A DNA stretch of 64,000 bases from Streptomyces griseomycini (GCF_014203535.1 NZ_JACHJI010000008.1:310001-374000), one strand, 5' to 3'. Shown: positions 26,264-35,079, counted from the first letter of the stretch. The notes: generated by a model not told the origin, from the sequence alone. Numbers and translations: made by a program.

Positions 26264-26289
26264 CGGCCCTTCCCCGGTCCGGTCGTCCG

Positions 26290-26340
26290 GGCCGGCGGCT
26301 CCTTCCCGGCCCCTCCCGGCCGGGGGCCCGTCCGCCGGCC
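26290..26340. terminator. Terminator between convergent genes
   Basis: GGCCGGCGG (26290-26298) pairs with CCGCCGGCC (26332-26340); inside it, CCCGGCC and GGCCGGG form a second stem. Confidence 0.65.
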
Positions 26341-26345
26341 GGGGC

Positions 26346-27287
26346 CTACCCCTCCGTCTCCCCGGCCACCGTCACCACGATCTTGCCCCGGGTCCGGCCC
26401 TCCTGGTTCAGCCGGTGGGCGTCCGCCGCGCGCTCCAGCGGGAACGTCTCCGAGACGTGCACGCTCACCACGCCCTGTTCCGCCAGTTCGGACAGGCGCC
26501 GCAGGTCCCGGGGATCGGGGCGGACGAAGTGGTACCGGCCGCCGTGGTCCACCACCTCGGGGTCGACGATCGACGCCAGGCGGCCCTCGGGGGCGAGCAG
26601 GTTCACGGAGGTCCTCAGGGTGTCGCCGCCGACCGTGTCGAACACCGCGTCCACGCCCCCGGGGGCCGGTCCGCGCACCCGCTCGGCCAGGCCCTCGCCG
26701 TGACTCACCGGCTCCCCGCCCAGCCGGCGGACGAAGTCGTGGTTGTGCTCGCTCGCCGTACCGATGACCCGGGCGCCGAGGTGGGCGGCGAGCTGGACCG
26801 CGAGGGAGCCGACACCGCCGGCCGCGGCGTGCACCAGGACGGTCTCGCCGCGCTTGACCTCGAGGACGTCGTGCAGGACCTGGTAGGCGGTGAGGCCCGT
26901 GAGCGGCAGGCCGGCCGCCTCCTCGAAGGTCAGGTTGCGCGGTTTGGGCGCCAGGGTGCGCACCGGGGCGGCCACGTACTCGGCGAAGGTGCCCCGGGAG
27001 AGGAAGTCCTCGCGCACGTAGCCGATGACCTCGTCGCCGGGGGCGAACTCCGGGACGGCGACCCCGGGACGGACGACCACGCCCGAGACGTCCCAGCCCG
27101 GGATCACCGGGAAGACGGCCTGGAGGAGCGGATCGAGGTGACCCTCGCGGCACTTCCAGTCGACCGGGTTGACGGCCGCCGCCCGGACCCTCACGAGCAC
27201 CGAGTCGGGACCGACCCGGGGCTCGTCGGCCTCCTCCAGCCCGAGCACCTCGGGACCGCCGTACCGTGAGTACCTGATCGCCTTCAT
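26346..27287 (-). CDS. NADP-dependent quinone oxidoreductase-like (zeta-crystallin type) protein
   Basis: A 313-aa zinc-free medium-chain reductase. MKAIRYSRYGGPEVLGLEE, AAVNPVDWKCREG, the FEEAAGLPLTGLTAYQVL motif and the nucleotide-binding HAAAGGVGSLAVQLA are typical of quinone oxidoreductases. It lacks the cysteine clusters for zinc. ATG 27287 has GAGGGTCGG upstream. It is divergent from the kinase-like gene; the palindrome at 27427-27444 is in the shared spacer but nearer the other gene. Confidence 0.9.
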   Translation of the reverse strand: MKAIRYSRYGGPEVLGLEEADEPRVGPDSVLVRVRAAAVNPVDWKCREGHLDPLLQAVFPVIPGWDVSGVVVRPGVAVPEFAPGDEVIGYVREDFLSRGTFAEYVAAPVRTLAPKPRNLTFEEAAGLPLTGLTAYQVLHDVLEVKRGETVLVHAAAGGVGSLAVQLAAHLGARVIGTASEHNHDFVRRLGGEPVSHGEGLAERVRGPAPGGVDAVFDTVGGDTLRTSVNLLAPEGRLASIVDPEVVDHGGRYHFVRPDPRDLRRLSELAEQGVVSVHVSETFPLERAADAHRLNQEGRTRGKIVVTVAGETEG

Positions 27288-27426
27288 GCGTCCGACCCTC
27301 CGAGGTCGCCCCGCGTCGCGCAAGCCGAGCGGCCCGACGTGCGCCGTCCGCGTGAGGCCGGACGGACGCCGGGCGCCCCGGGCCTTATCGTGGCCCCGAT
27401 CACGTTTCGCTCCCGCTCTGGACGCC

Positions 27427-27444
27427 ATACCGACCGGTCGGCAT
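27427..27444. promoter_or_regulatory. Candidate TetR operator upstream of the kinase-acyl-CoA dehydrogenase operon
   Basis: ATACCGACCGGTCGGCAT is an 18-bp palindrome with one mismatched pair, centred 50 bp upstream of ATG 27485. A closely related half-site is upstream of the SDR at 33204-33222. The TetR gene at 30735-31337 is the obvious candidate regulator. Confidence 0.6.
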
Positions 27445-27484
27445 CATAAGCGGGTACTGTTTCCGCCTGCCTGGAGGAGCGACG

Positions 27485-28507
27485 ATGAGCCCCGACCACC
27501 CGCCCGGACTCGATCTCGACCGGCTGCACGGCCTGCTCGAACGGGAACGGCCCGGCCTGGTGAACGGCCCGCTCTCCGGCCGGCTGATCGAGGGCGGCAG
27601 GTCGAACCTCACGTACGCGGTCTCCGACGGCACCGCGCGGTGGGTCGTCCGCCGGCCGCCGCTCGGCCACGTCCTGGCCACCGCGCACGACATGAAGCGC
27701 GAGCACCGTGTCATCAGCGCGCTGCACCCGACCGCCGTGCCGGTGCCGGCTCCGGTGCTGCTGTGCGAGGACGAGGAGGTGCTCGGGGCTCCCTTCTACG
27801 TCATGGAGTTCGTCGAGGGGACCCCCTACCGCACGGCCGGCCAGCTCGCCCCGCTCGGCCCCGAGCGCACCCGGGGCGCCGTGCTGAACCTGGTGGACAC
27901 GCTGGTCGAGCTGCACGCGGTGGACCCGGGCGAGGTGGGCCTCGCGGACTTCGGCCGGCCCGAGGGCTTCCTGGACCGGCAGCTGCGCCGCTGGGGCAAG
28001 CAGCTGGACGCCTCACGCAACCGGGAGCTGGCCGGGATCGACGAACTGCACGCCGCGCTCGGGCGCGACCTGCCCCGCTCCCCTGCGCCGACCGTGGTGC
28101 ACGGCGACTACCGCCTCGACAACGTCCTGATCGGTGAGGACGACCGAATCAAGGCGATCCTCGACTGGGAGATGTCCACCCTCGGCGACCCGCTGACCGA
28201 CCTGGGCCTGCTGGTGATGTACAGCATGCCGCTGGGCACGCCGGACTCCCCCGTCTCCACGACCGCCGAGGCCGCCGGGCACCCGGCGCCGGCGGAACTG
28301 ATCGAGCGGTACGCCGCACGCTCGGGGCGCGACGTCTCCGCGGTCTCCTGGTACACGGCGTTCGCCTGGTTCAAGCTCGCCGTGATCCTCGAGGGCATCC
28401 ACTACCGCTACACGCTGGGCCAGACGGTCGGGCGCGGCTTCGACCGCATCGGCGATCTGGTCCCCGTCTTCATCGGGCACGGTCTGACCACTCTCCAGGA
28501 AGGCTGA
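27485..28507 (+). CDS. APH-fold phosphotransferase (ACAD10/11 kinase-domain type)
   Basis: A 340-aa kinase of the aminoglycoside-phosphotransferase fold. VVHGDYRLDNVLIGEDD (Brenner catalytic Asp, metal-binding Asn) and ILDWEMSTLGDPLTDLGLL (DWE metal site) are at about 200-245, and RPPLGHVLATAHDMKREHRV is the ATP-lysine-region equivalent. This branch matches the N-terminal half of animal ACAD10/ACAD11 and the LvaA kinase that phosphorylates 4-hydroxyacyl-CoA. The gene immediately downstream (6 bp gap) is the acyl-CoA dehydrogenase that is fused to this domain in animals, so 4-hydroxyacid catabolism is a reasonable inference. Confidence 0.85.
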   Translation: MSPDHPPGLDLDRLHGLLERERPGLVNGPLSGRLIEGGRSNLTYAVSDGTARWVVRRPPLGHVLATAHDMKREHRVISALHPTAVPVPAPVLLCEDEEVLGAPFYVMEFVEGTPYRTAGQLAPLGPERTRGAVLNLVDTLVELHAVDPGEVGLADFGRPEGFLDRQLRRWGKQLDASRNRELAGIDELHAALGRDLPRSPAPTVVHGDYRLDNVLIGEDDRIKAILDWEMSTLGDPLTDLGLLVMYSMPLGTPDSPVSTTAEAAGHPAPAELIERYAARSGRDVSAVSWYTAFAWFKLAVILEGIHYRYTLGQTVGRGFDRIGDLVPVFIGHGLTTLQEG

Positions 28508-28513
28508 CGGGAC

Positions 28514-29728
28514 ATGGACTTCGCGTTCGACGCACGCACCGAGGAGCTGCGCGCCAGGCTGCTCGCCTTCATGGACGAGCACGTCTACCCGGCCGAGCGG
28601 GTCGCGCACGAGCAGCGCGCCGGGCTGGACTCGCCGTGGGAGAACGTCCCCGTCGTGGAGGAGTTGAAGGCCGAGGCCCGTCGGCAGGGGCTGTGGAACC
28701 TCTTCCTGCCCGACTCCGAGCACGGCGCCGGCCTCACCAACCTCCAGTACGCCCCGCTCGCCGAGATCATGGGCCGTTCCCCGCAGATCGCCCCCACCGT
28801 CACCAACTGCGCCGCGCCCGACACCGGGAACATGGAGGTGCTGGCGCAGTTCGGCGACGAGCGGCAGAAGAAGCAGTGGCTGGAGCCGCTGCTGGCGGGC
28901 GAGATCCGCTCGGCGTTCGCGATGACCGAGCCGGACGTCGCCTCCTCGGACGCCACCAACATCACCACGCACATCGAGCGGGACGGCGACGAGTACGTCG
29001 TCACCGGCCGCAAGTGGTACATCTCCGGGGCGATGCACCCGGACTGCTCCGTCTTCATCGTGATGGGCAAGACCGACCCGGACGGGGCGGACATCCGCCG
29101 TCAGCAGTCCATGGTCCTCGTCCCGCGCGACACCCCGGGCGTCACGGTCAAGCGCGCGATGCAGGTGTTCGGTTACGAGGACCACTACCACGGCGGACAC
29201 GCCGAGGTGGTCTTCGACCACGCGCGCGTGCCGGTGTCGAACCTGATCGGTGAGGAGGGCGGCGGCTTCGCCATCGCCCAGGCCCGGCTCGGTCCCGGCC
29301 GGATCCACCACTGCATGCGGCTGATCGGCATGGCCGAGCGGGCGATCGAGCTGATGTGCCGGCGGGCCGTGTCCCGGGACGCCTTCGGCAAGGCGCTGGC
29401 GCAGCAGGGCGTGGTGCAGAACTGGATCGCCGACGCGCGCGTCGCGGTGGAGCAGCTGCGGCTGCTGGTGCTGAAGACGGCCTGGATGATGGACACCGTC
29501 GGCAACAAGGGCGCCCACACCGAGATCCAGGCCATCAAGATCGCCACCCCGCGCACGGTCGTCGGCATCCTCGACCGCGCGATCCAGCTGTACGGCGCGG
29601 GCGGGGTCAGCCAGGACTTCCCGCTGGCCGAGCTGTACGCCGGGGCCCGCACGCTGATGATCGCCGACGGCCCGGACGAGGTGCACCAGCGGTCGCTGGC
29701 GCGGCGGGAGCTGAAGAAGTACCTGTAG
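28514..29728 (+). CDS. Acyl-CoA dehydrogenase (ACAD11-like)
   Basis: A 404-aa flavoprotein. Motifs: FAMTEPDVASSDATNI and VTGRKWYISGAMHPDC (FAD/substrate binding), RVPVSNLIGEEGGGFAIAQARLGPGRIHHCMR, and the C-terminal YGAGGVSQDFPLAELYA and DGPDEVHQRSLARRELKKY. The family's usual catalytic Glu position near the C-terminus has DGPDEVH, as in the ACAD10/11 branch rather than medium-chain enzymes. It is 6 bp after the kinase gene and surely co-transcribed. Under the 4-hydroxyacyl-CoA model it would eliminate the phosphate added by the kinase. Confidence 0.88.
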   Translation: MDFAFDARTEELRARLLAFMDEHVYPAERVAHEQRAGLDSPWENVPVVEELKAEARRQGLWNLFLPDSEHGAGLTNLQYAPLAEIMGRSPQIAPTVTNCAAPDTGNMEVLAQFGDERQKKQWLEPLLAGEIRSAFAMTEPDVASSDATNITTHIERDGDEYVVTGRKWYISGAMHPDCSVFIVMGKTDPDGADIRRQQSMVLVPRDTPGVTVKRAMQVFGYEDHYHGGHAEVVFDHARVPVSNLIGEEGGGFAIAQARLGPGRIHHCMRLIGMAERAIELMCRRAVSRDAFGKALAQQGVVQNWIADARVAVEQLRLLVLKTAWMMDTVGNKGAHTEIQAIKIATPRTVVGILDRAIQLYGAGGVSQDFPLAELYAGARTLMIADGPDEVHQRSLARRELKKYL

Positions 29729-29939
29729 GACGCCGGTAGCCGCCGGACGGCGTGTGGTCCGTCAGCGCGCGCAGGAAGTCGCGCAGGCGCGGGAGCCGGC
29801 GGGCCGCCAGGCGGGGTGCGGCGGGGGTGTCGGGGGCGTGGGCGGTGGGCCGGAGGGCCGGCACGAAGTCCATGCCGTCAGCACCGGTTCCCGCCCGGCC
29901 CGCGGTCCAGCAGATGGTTTCGCCGGGGCCGGTCTCCGG

Positions 29940-30734
29940 GATCGATGGACGGAGATCCGGCGGCTCCGCCGTTTCGTGGCGGTCGTCACCGAGGGCGGCC
30001 TCGCCGCCTCCGCGCGCGCCGGGCTGATCGTGCGGTCGGCGCTCAGCACCTCGGTCCGCGCTCCGGAACGCGAGCGGGGCACCGGTCTGTTCGAGCGCAC
30101 CGGACGGCGGGTCGTGCTCACGGAGGCGGGACGCGCGCTGCCGGCCGGGGCGCAGCCCGCGCGGGAGGCGGTGGCGGCGGTGGCCGGACCGCACACCGGC
30201 CGGGTGGACGCCGGCACCGTCCGGACACTGGCCTGTGTCGGCCTGCCCGGCGAACCGGCCTCCTCCACCGGGAGTTCCCCGGGACCCAGGCTCCCGTGCG
30301 GGACGCCGCGGTGGACGAGCCGGCCGGGGCCCTGCGGGCGGGCGAGCCGGATCCGGCGTGTCCCGCGCCGGACGCGCGGGAGCTGCCGGAAGGGCTGGCG
30401 GTGCACGCGGCCCGGCACGAGGAGCTGGTGCTGATCGCCGCGCCGGGGCATCCGCTCGCGGCGGCCGGGCGGACGCTGATCAGGGACCTCGCCGAGGAGC
30501 CGTTCGTGGACTTCCGCGCGGGAACCGGTCCGGAGACGGCCGTACGGCGGCCGGCCGCGCTCCCCCGGGACCTCGGCTCCGCTCGGGCGGGGAGGCACCC
30601 CCCACCGGACTGCGCCGCCGCATCACCTGCGACGTGACGCGGGCCGGGCTGCTGGTGGAACTGGTGCGGGCCGCGGCCGCGCGACCCCGCGGCGACGGTC
30701 CTGCTCGATCACCCGACGGGCGGCCGGGAGGACC
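29940..30734 (+). pseudogene. LysR-family regulator pseudogene
   Basis: A LysR gene is readable only across three frames. Frame one: RRFVAVVTEGGLAASARAGL then SALSTSVRAPERERGTGLFE and RTGRRVVLTEAGRALPAG (winged helix and linker, 29960-30160). Frame two, from about 30265: RELPEGLAVHAARHEELVLI, then APGHPLAAA, DLAEEPFVDFRAGTG (ligand domain). Frame three, from about 30608: GLRRRITCDVTRAGLLVELV. No start codon serves frame one and the recognition helix looks altered (IVRSALST). So at least two frameshifts inactivate it. The sequence 29729-29939 before it shows no gene I can support. Confidence 0.8.
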
Positions 30735-31337
30735 TCACGGACGCAGTGCCCGCAGCAGCAGGTCCGCCAGGTGGTCGGCGACCTCCTGCGGGCTGAGCGG
30801 GCCGTCGGGGCGGTACCAGGTCGACAGGTGGTGCACGGAGCCGAAGTGGTAGTCGACCACCAGGTCGGCCGGGGTGGCCTTGGAGAAGACGCCCGCCTCC
30901 TGGCCCTCCTCGACCAGCGCGCGGAAGCGCTCGTGGTAGCGGCGGCGCTCGGCGCGCACCTGCTTGTTCTTCTCCGGGCTGAGGTGGTGCATGGAGCGGA
31001 AGAAGATGGACGCGTCGTCGAGGTTCTCGATCGTCGTGACGACGACGTCGGCCGCCGCGCCCCGCAGCCGCTTCTCGATCGGCTCGTCGGCGTCCGCGAA
31101 GTGGTCCAGGCGTTCCTGCTGGAGGCGCAGCACGCGCGCGTACACCTCGTGCAGCAGGTCGTCCTTGGAGCCGAAGTAGTGGTAGAGCGCCCCCTTGGTG
31201 ACGCCGGCCGCCTCGACGATCTCCTGCACGGAGGTGCGGTCGTAGCCCTGCTCGGCGAAGAGCCGGGTGGCGGCGGCCAGGAGCCGCTGCGGCACAGGGG
31301 TCCTGTCACCGTCCGTCGTCCTGGGCACTGCCGCCAC
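30735..31337 (-). CDS. TetR-family regulator (fatty-acid/acyl-CoA type)
   Basis: A 200-aa TetR protein. The helix-turn-helix is EIVEAAGVTKGALYHYFGSK (about 38-57), preceded by LLAAATRLFAEQGYDRTSVQ. The C-terminal helical ligand domain has EKRLRGAAADVVVTTIENLD and RRYHERFRALVEEGQEAGVF, like regulators that sense long acyl-CoAs. It stays intact between a LysR pseudogene downstream and an acyl-CoA synthetase pseudogene upstream. Its start overlaps the synthetase remnant end by about 30 bp, a relic of an old operon. It is the likely reader of the ACCGACCGGT palindromes nearby. Confidence 0.9.
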   Translation of the reverse strand: MAAVPRTTDGDRTPVPQRLLAAATRLFAEQGYDRTSVQEIVEAAGVTKGALYHYFGSKDDLLHEVYARVLRLQQERLDHFADADEPIEKRLRGAAADVVVTTIENLDDASIFFRSMHHLSPEKNKQVRAERRRYHERFRALVEEGQEAGVFSKATPADLVVDYHFGSVHHLSTWYRPDGPLSPQEVADHLADLLLRALRP

Positions 31338-32334
31338 CCGCCTTTCCGTGTCGCTGTCGGTCGTCGTGCGTCAGGGAACGCAGTTCCCGACGGAGGATCT
31401 TCCCACTGGCCGTCCTCGGCAAGTCGGGCAGGACCCCCACCTGACGCGGACACGTGTAGGCGGCCAGTTTCTCCCTGCGGTACCAGGCGAGCGCGTCCGG
31501 GTCCGCCTCGGTGCCGGGGCGCGGGCCGGTGAGGGCCTTGACGGGCCCCACGCGGTACCCGCCGGGCGGGTGTGGGGCACGTCCCCGACCTCGCGCGGCC
31601 GCGCCTCGCAGCGTCCTCCGGAGGACGCCCCCCCCGGGGTCCGTGGAGCCGGTGCGCGGCTCGCCGTCCGGGAGGGTCCCGGCGCAGGGGACGGTGCGCC
31701 GGAAGAGGTCCCCCGGAAGGAGGAGAAGCGGTCGCGGCTCACGGACCGGTGGGCGGCCGGCGGGGCGGGACCCGCCGACGGCCCGACCGTGGGGCCGCGC
31801 CGTGAGGGGGCGGGCCACACCGGGGGTCCGGCCTCCCCCTCTCGCCGCGGTGAGGGGATTCCGGCCCGCCGGGCCGAGTCCCGCGAACGCCCGGCCCGCC
31901 CCGCCCCCGTGCCTCGTGGCCGGCACGGATCGTCCCCGTGGGGCCGTCGGCGTCCGGGGCCCCGGGGAGCCGCTCGAGGGTACGCAGGGTCCGCACCGGC
32001 GGGCCGGCGGCCGTGTCGCGCGGGTACGCCCGCCGGGCCCGGCCGGAGCGGACGGGCGCGGCCGCGCCGGCGTCCCGCAGGACGTGCGTCGCCTCGCCCG
32101 ACTCGTGCATCGGGTCGACGGGGACGACGACCGCCCCGGCCTCCCACGCGCCGGGCGGGGCGAGGACGAGGAGCGGGGAGTGCTGCAGCGGGGCCGCCGC
32201 CCGGTTCCCGCGCTCCGGGCCGCGGGCGGCGCGGCGACCGGCGACGGAGGCGCTGAGCGCGTCGGTCCCCGGGTGGGCCGGGCGGCCGTCGGCGAGGAGG
32301 CCGCGCCGGGGACGGGCCGCGCGGCGGGAACCGG
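31306..32334 (-). pseudogene. Acyl-CoA synthetase (AMP-binding) pseudogene
   Basis: Minus-strand fragments of an AMP-binding ligase in two frames. The N-terminal piece (about 32330-31930) reads LLADGRPAHPGTDALSASVAG, LVLAPPGAWEAGAVVVPVDP and THVLRDAGAAAPV. The C-terminal piece (about 31560-31306) reads YRREKLAAYTCPRQVGVLPD then LPRTASGKILRRELR, the classical ligase end with the catalytic lysine. The middle, including the P-loop-like TSGTTG motif, is missing, so a large deletion plus a frameshift leaves about 1.0 kb of the usual 1.6 kb. No start codon. It was probably part of an operon with the SDR upstream and the TetR gene downstream. Confidence 0.85.
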
Positions 32335-33108
32335 TCACCGGGTCGTCTCCCAGTGCTGCTGGATGCGGTTCATGCCGGTGAGCCAGCGGTCGGGGTCGGT
32401 GGCGCGGGCCTGGTAGTACTCGGCGACCTCGGGGTGCGGCAGGATCAGGAAGCGGTCCTCCTCGATGCCCCGGAAGAGGGCGTCGGCCACGTCCTCCGGC
32501 TCGATCGCGGTCGGCTTGAGGACCAGGTCGCCGGCGCTGCCGCTGGCGTCGAGCATGTCGGTGCGCACGCCCTGCGGGCAGATCGCGTGGACCTTCACGC
32601 CGCGGTGGCGGTACGTCAGCGACAGCCACTCGGCGAAGGCGTACGCGCCGTGCTTGGTGACGCTGTAGGGGGCGGTGCCGATCATGGTGAGCAGTCCGGC
32701 GGCGGAGACGGTGGAGACGAAGCGGCCGTCGCCGCGCTCCAGCCAGTCCGGGAGCAGCGTGTGCGCCGCGCGGACGTGCGCCATCACGTTGACGTCCCAG
32801 GAGAGCGCCCAGCCCTGCTCGTCGAGCGGGCCGCCGGGCTCCCCGCCGTCCCGGCCGACGCCCGCGTTGGCGCAGTAGACGTCGACCGTGCCGCCGAGCG
32901 CGTCACGGGCCTCGGCGACGACCGTGGAGGCGTCGCCCGGGACGGCGATGCCGCCGATCTCCTCGGCGACGGCCTTCGCGCGGCCTGCGTCCAGGTCGTT
33001 GACGACGACCTGGGCCCCCTGGCCGGCGAAGCGGCGGGCGAGCGCCGCCCCGATGCCGCCCCCGGCCCCCGTGACGACCACCTTCGCACCCTGCACGGCT
33101 TCCACCAT
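32335..33108 (-). CDS. Short-chain dehydrogenase/reductase
   Basis: A 257-aa SDR oxidoreductase: cofactor motif VTGAGGGIG at about 12-20, CANAG in place of NNAG at about 83-87, Ser in VSAAGLL, and YSVTK at about 150-154. Ending YYQARATDPDRWLTGMNRIQQ is typical of hydroxyacyl/steroid-type SDRs near acyl-CoA genes. Located between the acyl-CoA synthetase pseudogene and the DUF1343 gene; a TetR-type half-site is about 100 bp upstream. Substrate unknown; probably a step in acyl-CoA or lipid catabolism. Confidence 0.88.
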   Translation of the reverse strand: MVEAVQGAKVVVTGAGGGIGAALARRFAGQGAQVVVNDLDAGRAKAVAEEIGGIAVPGDASTVVAEARDALGGTVDVYCANAGVGRDGGEPGGPLDEQGWALSWDVNVMAHVRAAHTLLPDWLERGDGRFVSTVSAAGLLTMIGTAPYSVTKHGAYAFAEWLSLTYRHRGVKVHAICPQGVRTDMLDASGSAGDLVLKPTAIEPEDVADALFRGIEEDRFLILPHPEVAEYYQARATDPDRWLTGMNRIQQHWETTR

Positions 33109-33203
33109 CGGTCTCCTTCGACGCGGCTTCCCGGCACCGCCGTACGCTCCCCGCGCGTCTCGGCTCCGGCCGTGCGACGGCTGCGGCGGTGACTTCGTCG
33201 CGC

Positions 33204-33222
33204 CAGACTAACCGGTCGGTAT
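33204..33222. promoter_or_regulatory. Candidate TetR half-site upstream of the SDR gene
   Basis: ACCGGTCGGTAT (33211-33222) matches one half of the 27427 palindrome exactly; the left side (ACTAACCGGT) is degenerate. It lies about 100 bp upstream of the SDR start. Confidence 0.45.
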
Positions 33223-33333
33223 GCACGGTGGAAGGGGCCACCCGAACAGGGTCGGTCCGGTTCGTTCCCCGGGGCCGTCAGGCGCGCTAGCGTGCGTGCT
33301 CATGACACCCGCCGCGATCACGGAGGTCACCGC

Positions 33334-34587
33334 ATGAAGCTGTCCAGACGGAGCCTGCTCGCCACCACCACGGCCGCGGTGGCCGCGTCCGCCGCCCCGG
33401 CGCACGCGGCCCGCGGGCGGACCCCGGCAGGAGGCGGCCGGAGGCTGCGCACCGGGTTCGAGCGGCTCGCCGCGGAGGGTTACGCGCCGCTCGACGGGCA
33501 GCGGGTCGGCGTCGTCACCAACCCCACGGGCATCACCCGGGACGCACGGCACATCGTGGACGTCATGCACGCCGACGACCGCGTGGACCTGATCGCCGTC
33601 TTCGGCCCCGAGCACGGTTTCCGGGGCACCGCGCAGGCGGGCGGCTCCGAGGGCCGCCACGACGACCCGGCGACCGGACTGCCCGTCTACGACACCTACC
33701 TGAAGAGCGGTCAGCCCCTCGCCGACGTCTTCACCGCCTCCGGCGTGGACACGGTCGTCTTCGACATCCAGGACGTGGGCGCGCGCTTCTACACGTACAT
33801 CTGGACCCTGTTCGACTGCATGGAGGCGGCACGGCTCGCGGGCAAGCGGTTCGTGGTCCTGGACCGGCCGAACCCGGTGACGGGACGGGCGGCGCTGGGC
33901 CCGGTGCTGCACAAGGAGTTCGCGACCTTCGTCGGGCGGCAGCCGATCTCGCAGGCGCACGGGATGACGGTGGCGGAGCTGGCACTGCTGTTCAACGGCG
34001 AGTTCCTCCGGGAGCCGGTGGAACTGGAGACCGTGCGCATGTCGGGCTGGAAGCGGTCGGACTTCCACGACGCCTCCGGGCTGCCCTGGGTGCCGCCGAG
34101 CCCGAACATGCCGACGCCCGAGACGGCGCTGGTGTACTCGGGGACGTGCCTGTTCGAGGGCACCAACCTGTCCGAGGGGCGCGGGACGACCCGGCCGTTC
34201 GAACTGCTGGGCGCCGAGGGGATCGACGGACGCTGGGCGGACGGGGCGAACGGGCTGGGGCTGGCGGGTGTGCGGTTCCGTGAGGCGTACTTCGCGCCCA
34301 CGTTCTCCAAGTTCCAGGGGAGGACCGTGGGGGGCGTGCAGCTCCACGTGCACGACCGGGAGGCGTTCGATCCCGTGCGCACCGGGATCGGGCTGCTGAT
34401 CACGGCCAAGCGGGTGTGGGACGGGTTCGCCTGGCGTCCGGACAACTGGATCGACAAGCTCACCGGCTCCACGCGGGTGCGCACGATGATCGACGCGGGC
34501 GCGGACACGGACGAGGTGGTGGCCGGCTGGCAGGAGGAGCTGGCGGCGTTCCGGAGGACGCGCCGGGAGTACCTGCTGTACCGCTGA
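33334..34587 (+). CDS. Tat-exported DUF1343 / NamZ-like exo-N-acetylmuramidase
   Basis: A 417-aa secreted protein. The leader MKLSRRSLLATTTAAVAASA carries a twin-arginine motif and ends AHA at about residue 28. The DUF1343 core includes GVVTNPTGITRD, FGPEHGFRG, PVYDTYLKS, FDIQDVGARFYTYIWT, VLDRPNP and EGTNLSEGRGTTRPFE. In B. subtilis the same family (NamZ/YbbC, GH171) releases terminal MurNAc from peptidoglycan fragments. ATG 33334 has GGAGGT eight bases upstream. A wall-recycling role is likely; export is inferred from the leader. Confidence 0.9.
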   Translation: MKLSRRSLLATTTAAVAASAAPAHAARGRTPAGGGRRLRTGFERLAAEGYAPLDGQRVGVVTNPTGITRDARHIVDVMHADDRVDLIAVFGPEHGFRGTAQAGGSEGRHDDPATGLPVYDTYLKSGQPLADVFTASGVDTVVFDIQDVGARFYTYIWTLFDCMEAARLAGKRFVVLDRPNPVTGRAALGPVLHKEFATFVGRQPISQAHGMTVAELALLFNGEFLREPVELETVRMSGWKRSDFHDASGLPWVPPSPNMPTPETALVYSGTCLFEGTNLSEGRGTTRPFELLGAEGIDGRWADGANGLGLAGVRFREAYFAPTFSKFQGRTVGGVQLHVHDREAFDPVRTGIGLLITAKRVWDGFAWRPDNWIDKLTGSTRVRTMIDAGADTDEVVAGWQEELAAFRRTRREYLLYR

Positions 34588-34630
34588 GCGGGCCTCGGGC
34601 GGGTGTACCGCCGAGCGGACCCCGGGCGGG
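34577..34630 (+). repeat. Tandem 27-bp duplication spanning the DUF1343 stop codon
   Basis: Positions 34577-34603 and 34604-34630 are the same 27 bases with three substitutions. Copy one contains the last codons and the TGA; in copy two the TGA is CGA. The repeat length is a multiple of three. Confidence 0.75.
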
Positions 34631-35079
34631 CCGGGAGGGACCGGCCCGCCTTTCTCATGCCACCTGACCTGCGGTTCCTCTGTTCCGGCCGGGAGCGCTC
34701 GAAGCCTCGGGGGCGAGATCGGCGCGATCGGCACGCATATCGACGCGGTCTTCAGGAACCCGTGGACCGCGCGGGGAGTTCTCAGTCCGTCGGGGTCGGT
34801 GCGCAGGGCGTGCCGGGGCGTGGAGGGCTCCTCCCGACGGGGTGAGGGCGGTGCGTCACCGCCGGCACCCCGGGGCGGAAGTGAGCGTGCCCGGGCACGG
34901 ACGACCACAACTGAAGCACGGGCCACGGGAGTTGGCGCACGAGCCCCGCGGCCGGCTGATGGGGGCCATCGGAAAAAGGATGGAGCCGATTCGCGTGTCG
35001 ACACGTCTATTCGGCGACGTCCGTTCGACGACGCCGAAGTGACGGACTACAGGTGCAGGTGTGACGGAGGTGCAGGACG
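34588..35079. other. Spacer without a recognised gene
   Basis: About 490 bp. It holds the tandem repeat copy, the terminator at 34625-34655, and a short AT-richer stretch at 34970-35060 that may carry the promoter of the next gene. A 12-bp palindrome CGTGTCGACACG (34994-35005) is present. No ORF that I can support. Confidence 0.5.
34625..34655 (+). terminator. Intrinsic terminator of the DUF1343 gene
   Basis: GGCGGGCCGG (34625-34634) pairs with CCGGCCCGCC (34641-34650), 6-nt loop, followed by TTTCT. Confidence 0.85.

Noticed and set aside
29754..30027. Minus-strand fragment starting MDFVPALRPTAHAP opposite the LysR remnant
   Set aside because: Could be a divergent gene but no family match or ribosome site; left unannotated.
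34994..35005. 12-bp palindrome CGTGTCGACACG
   Set aside because: Perfect but in a spacer with no linked regulator; short GC palindromes are common in this genome, so I did not call it an operator.
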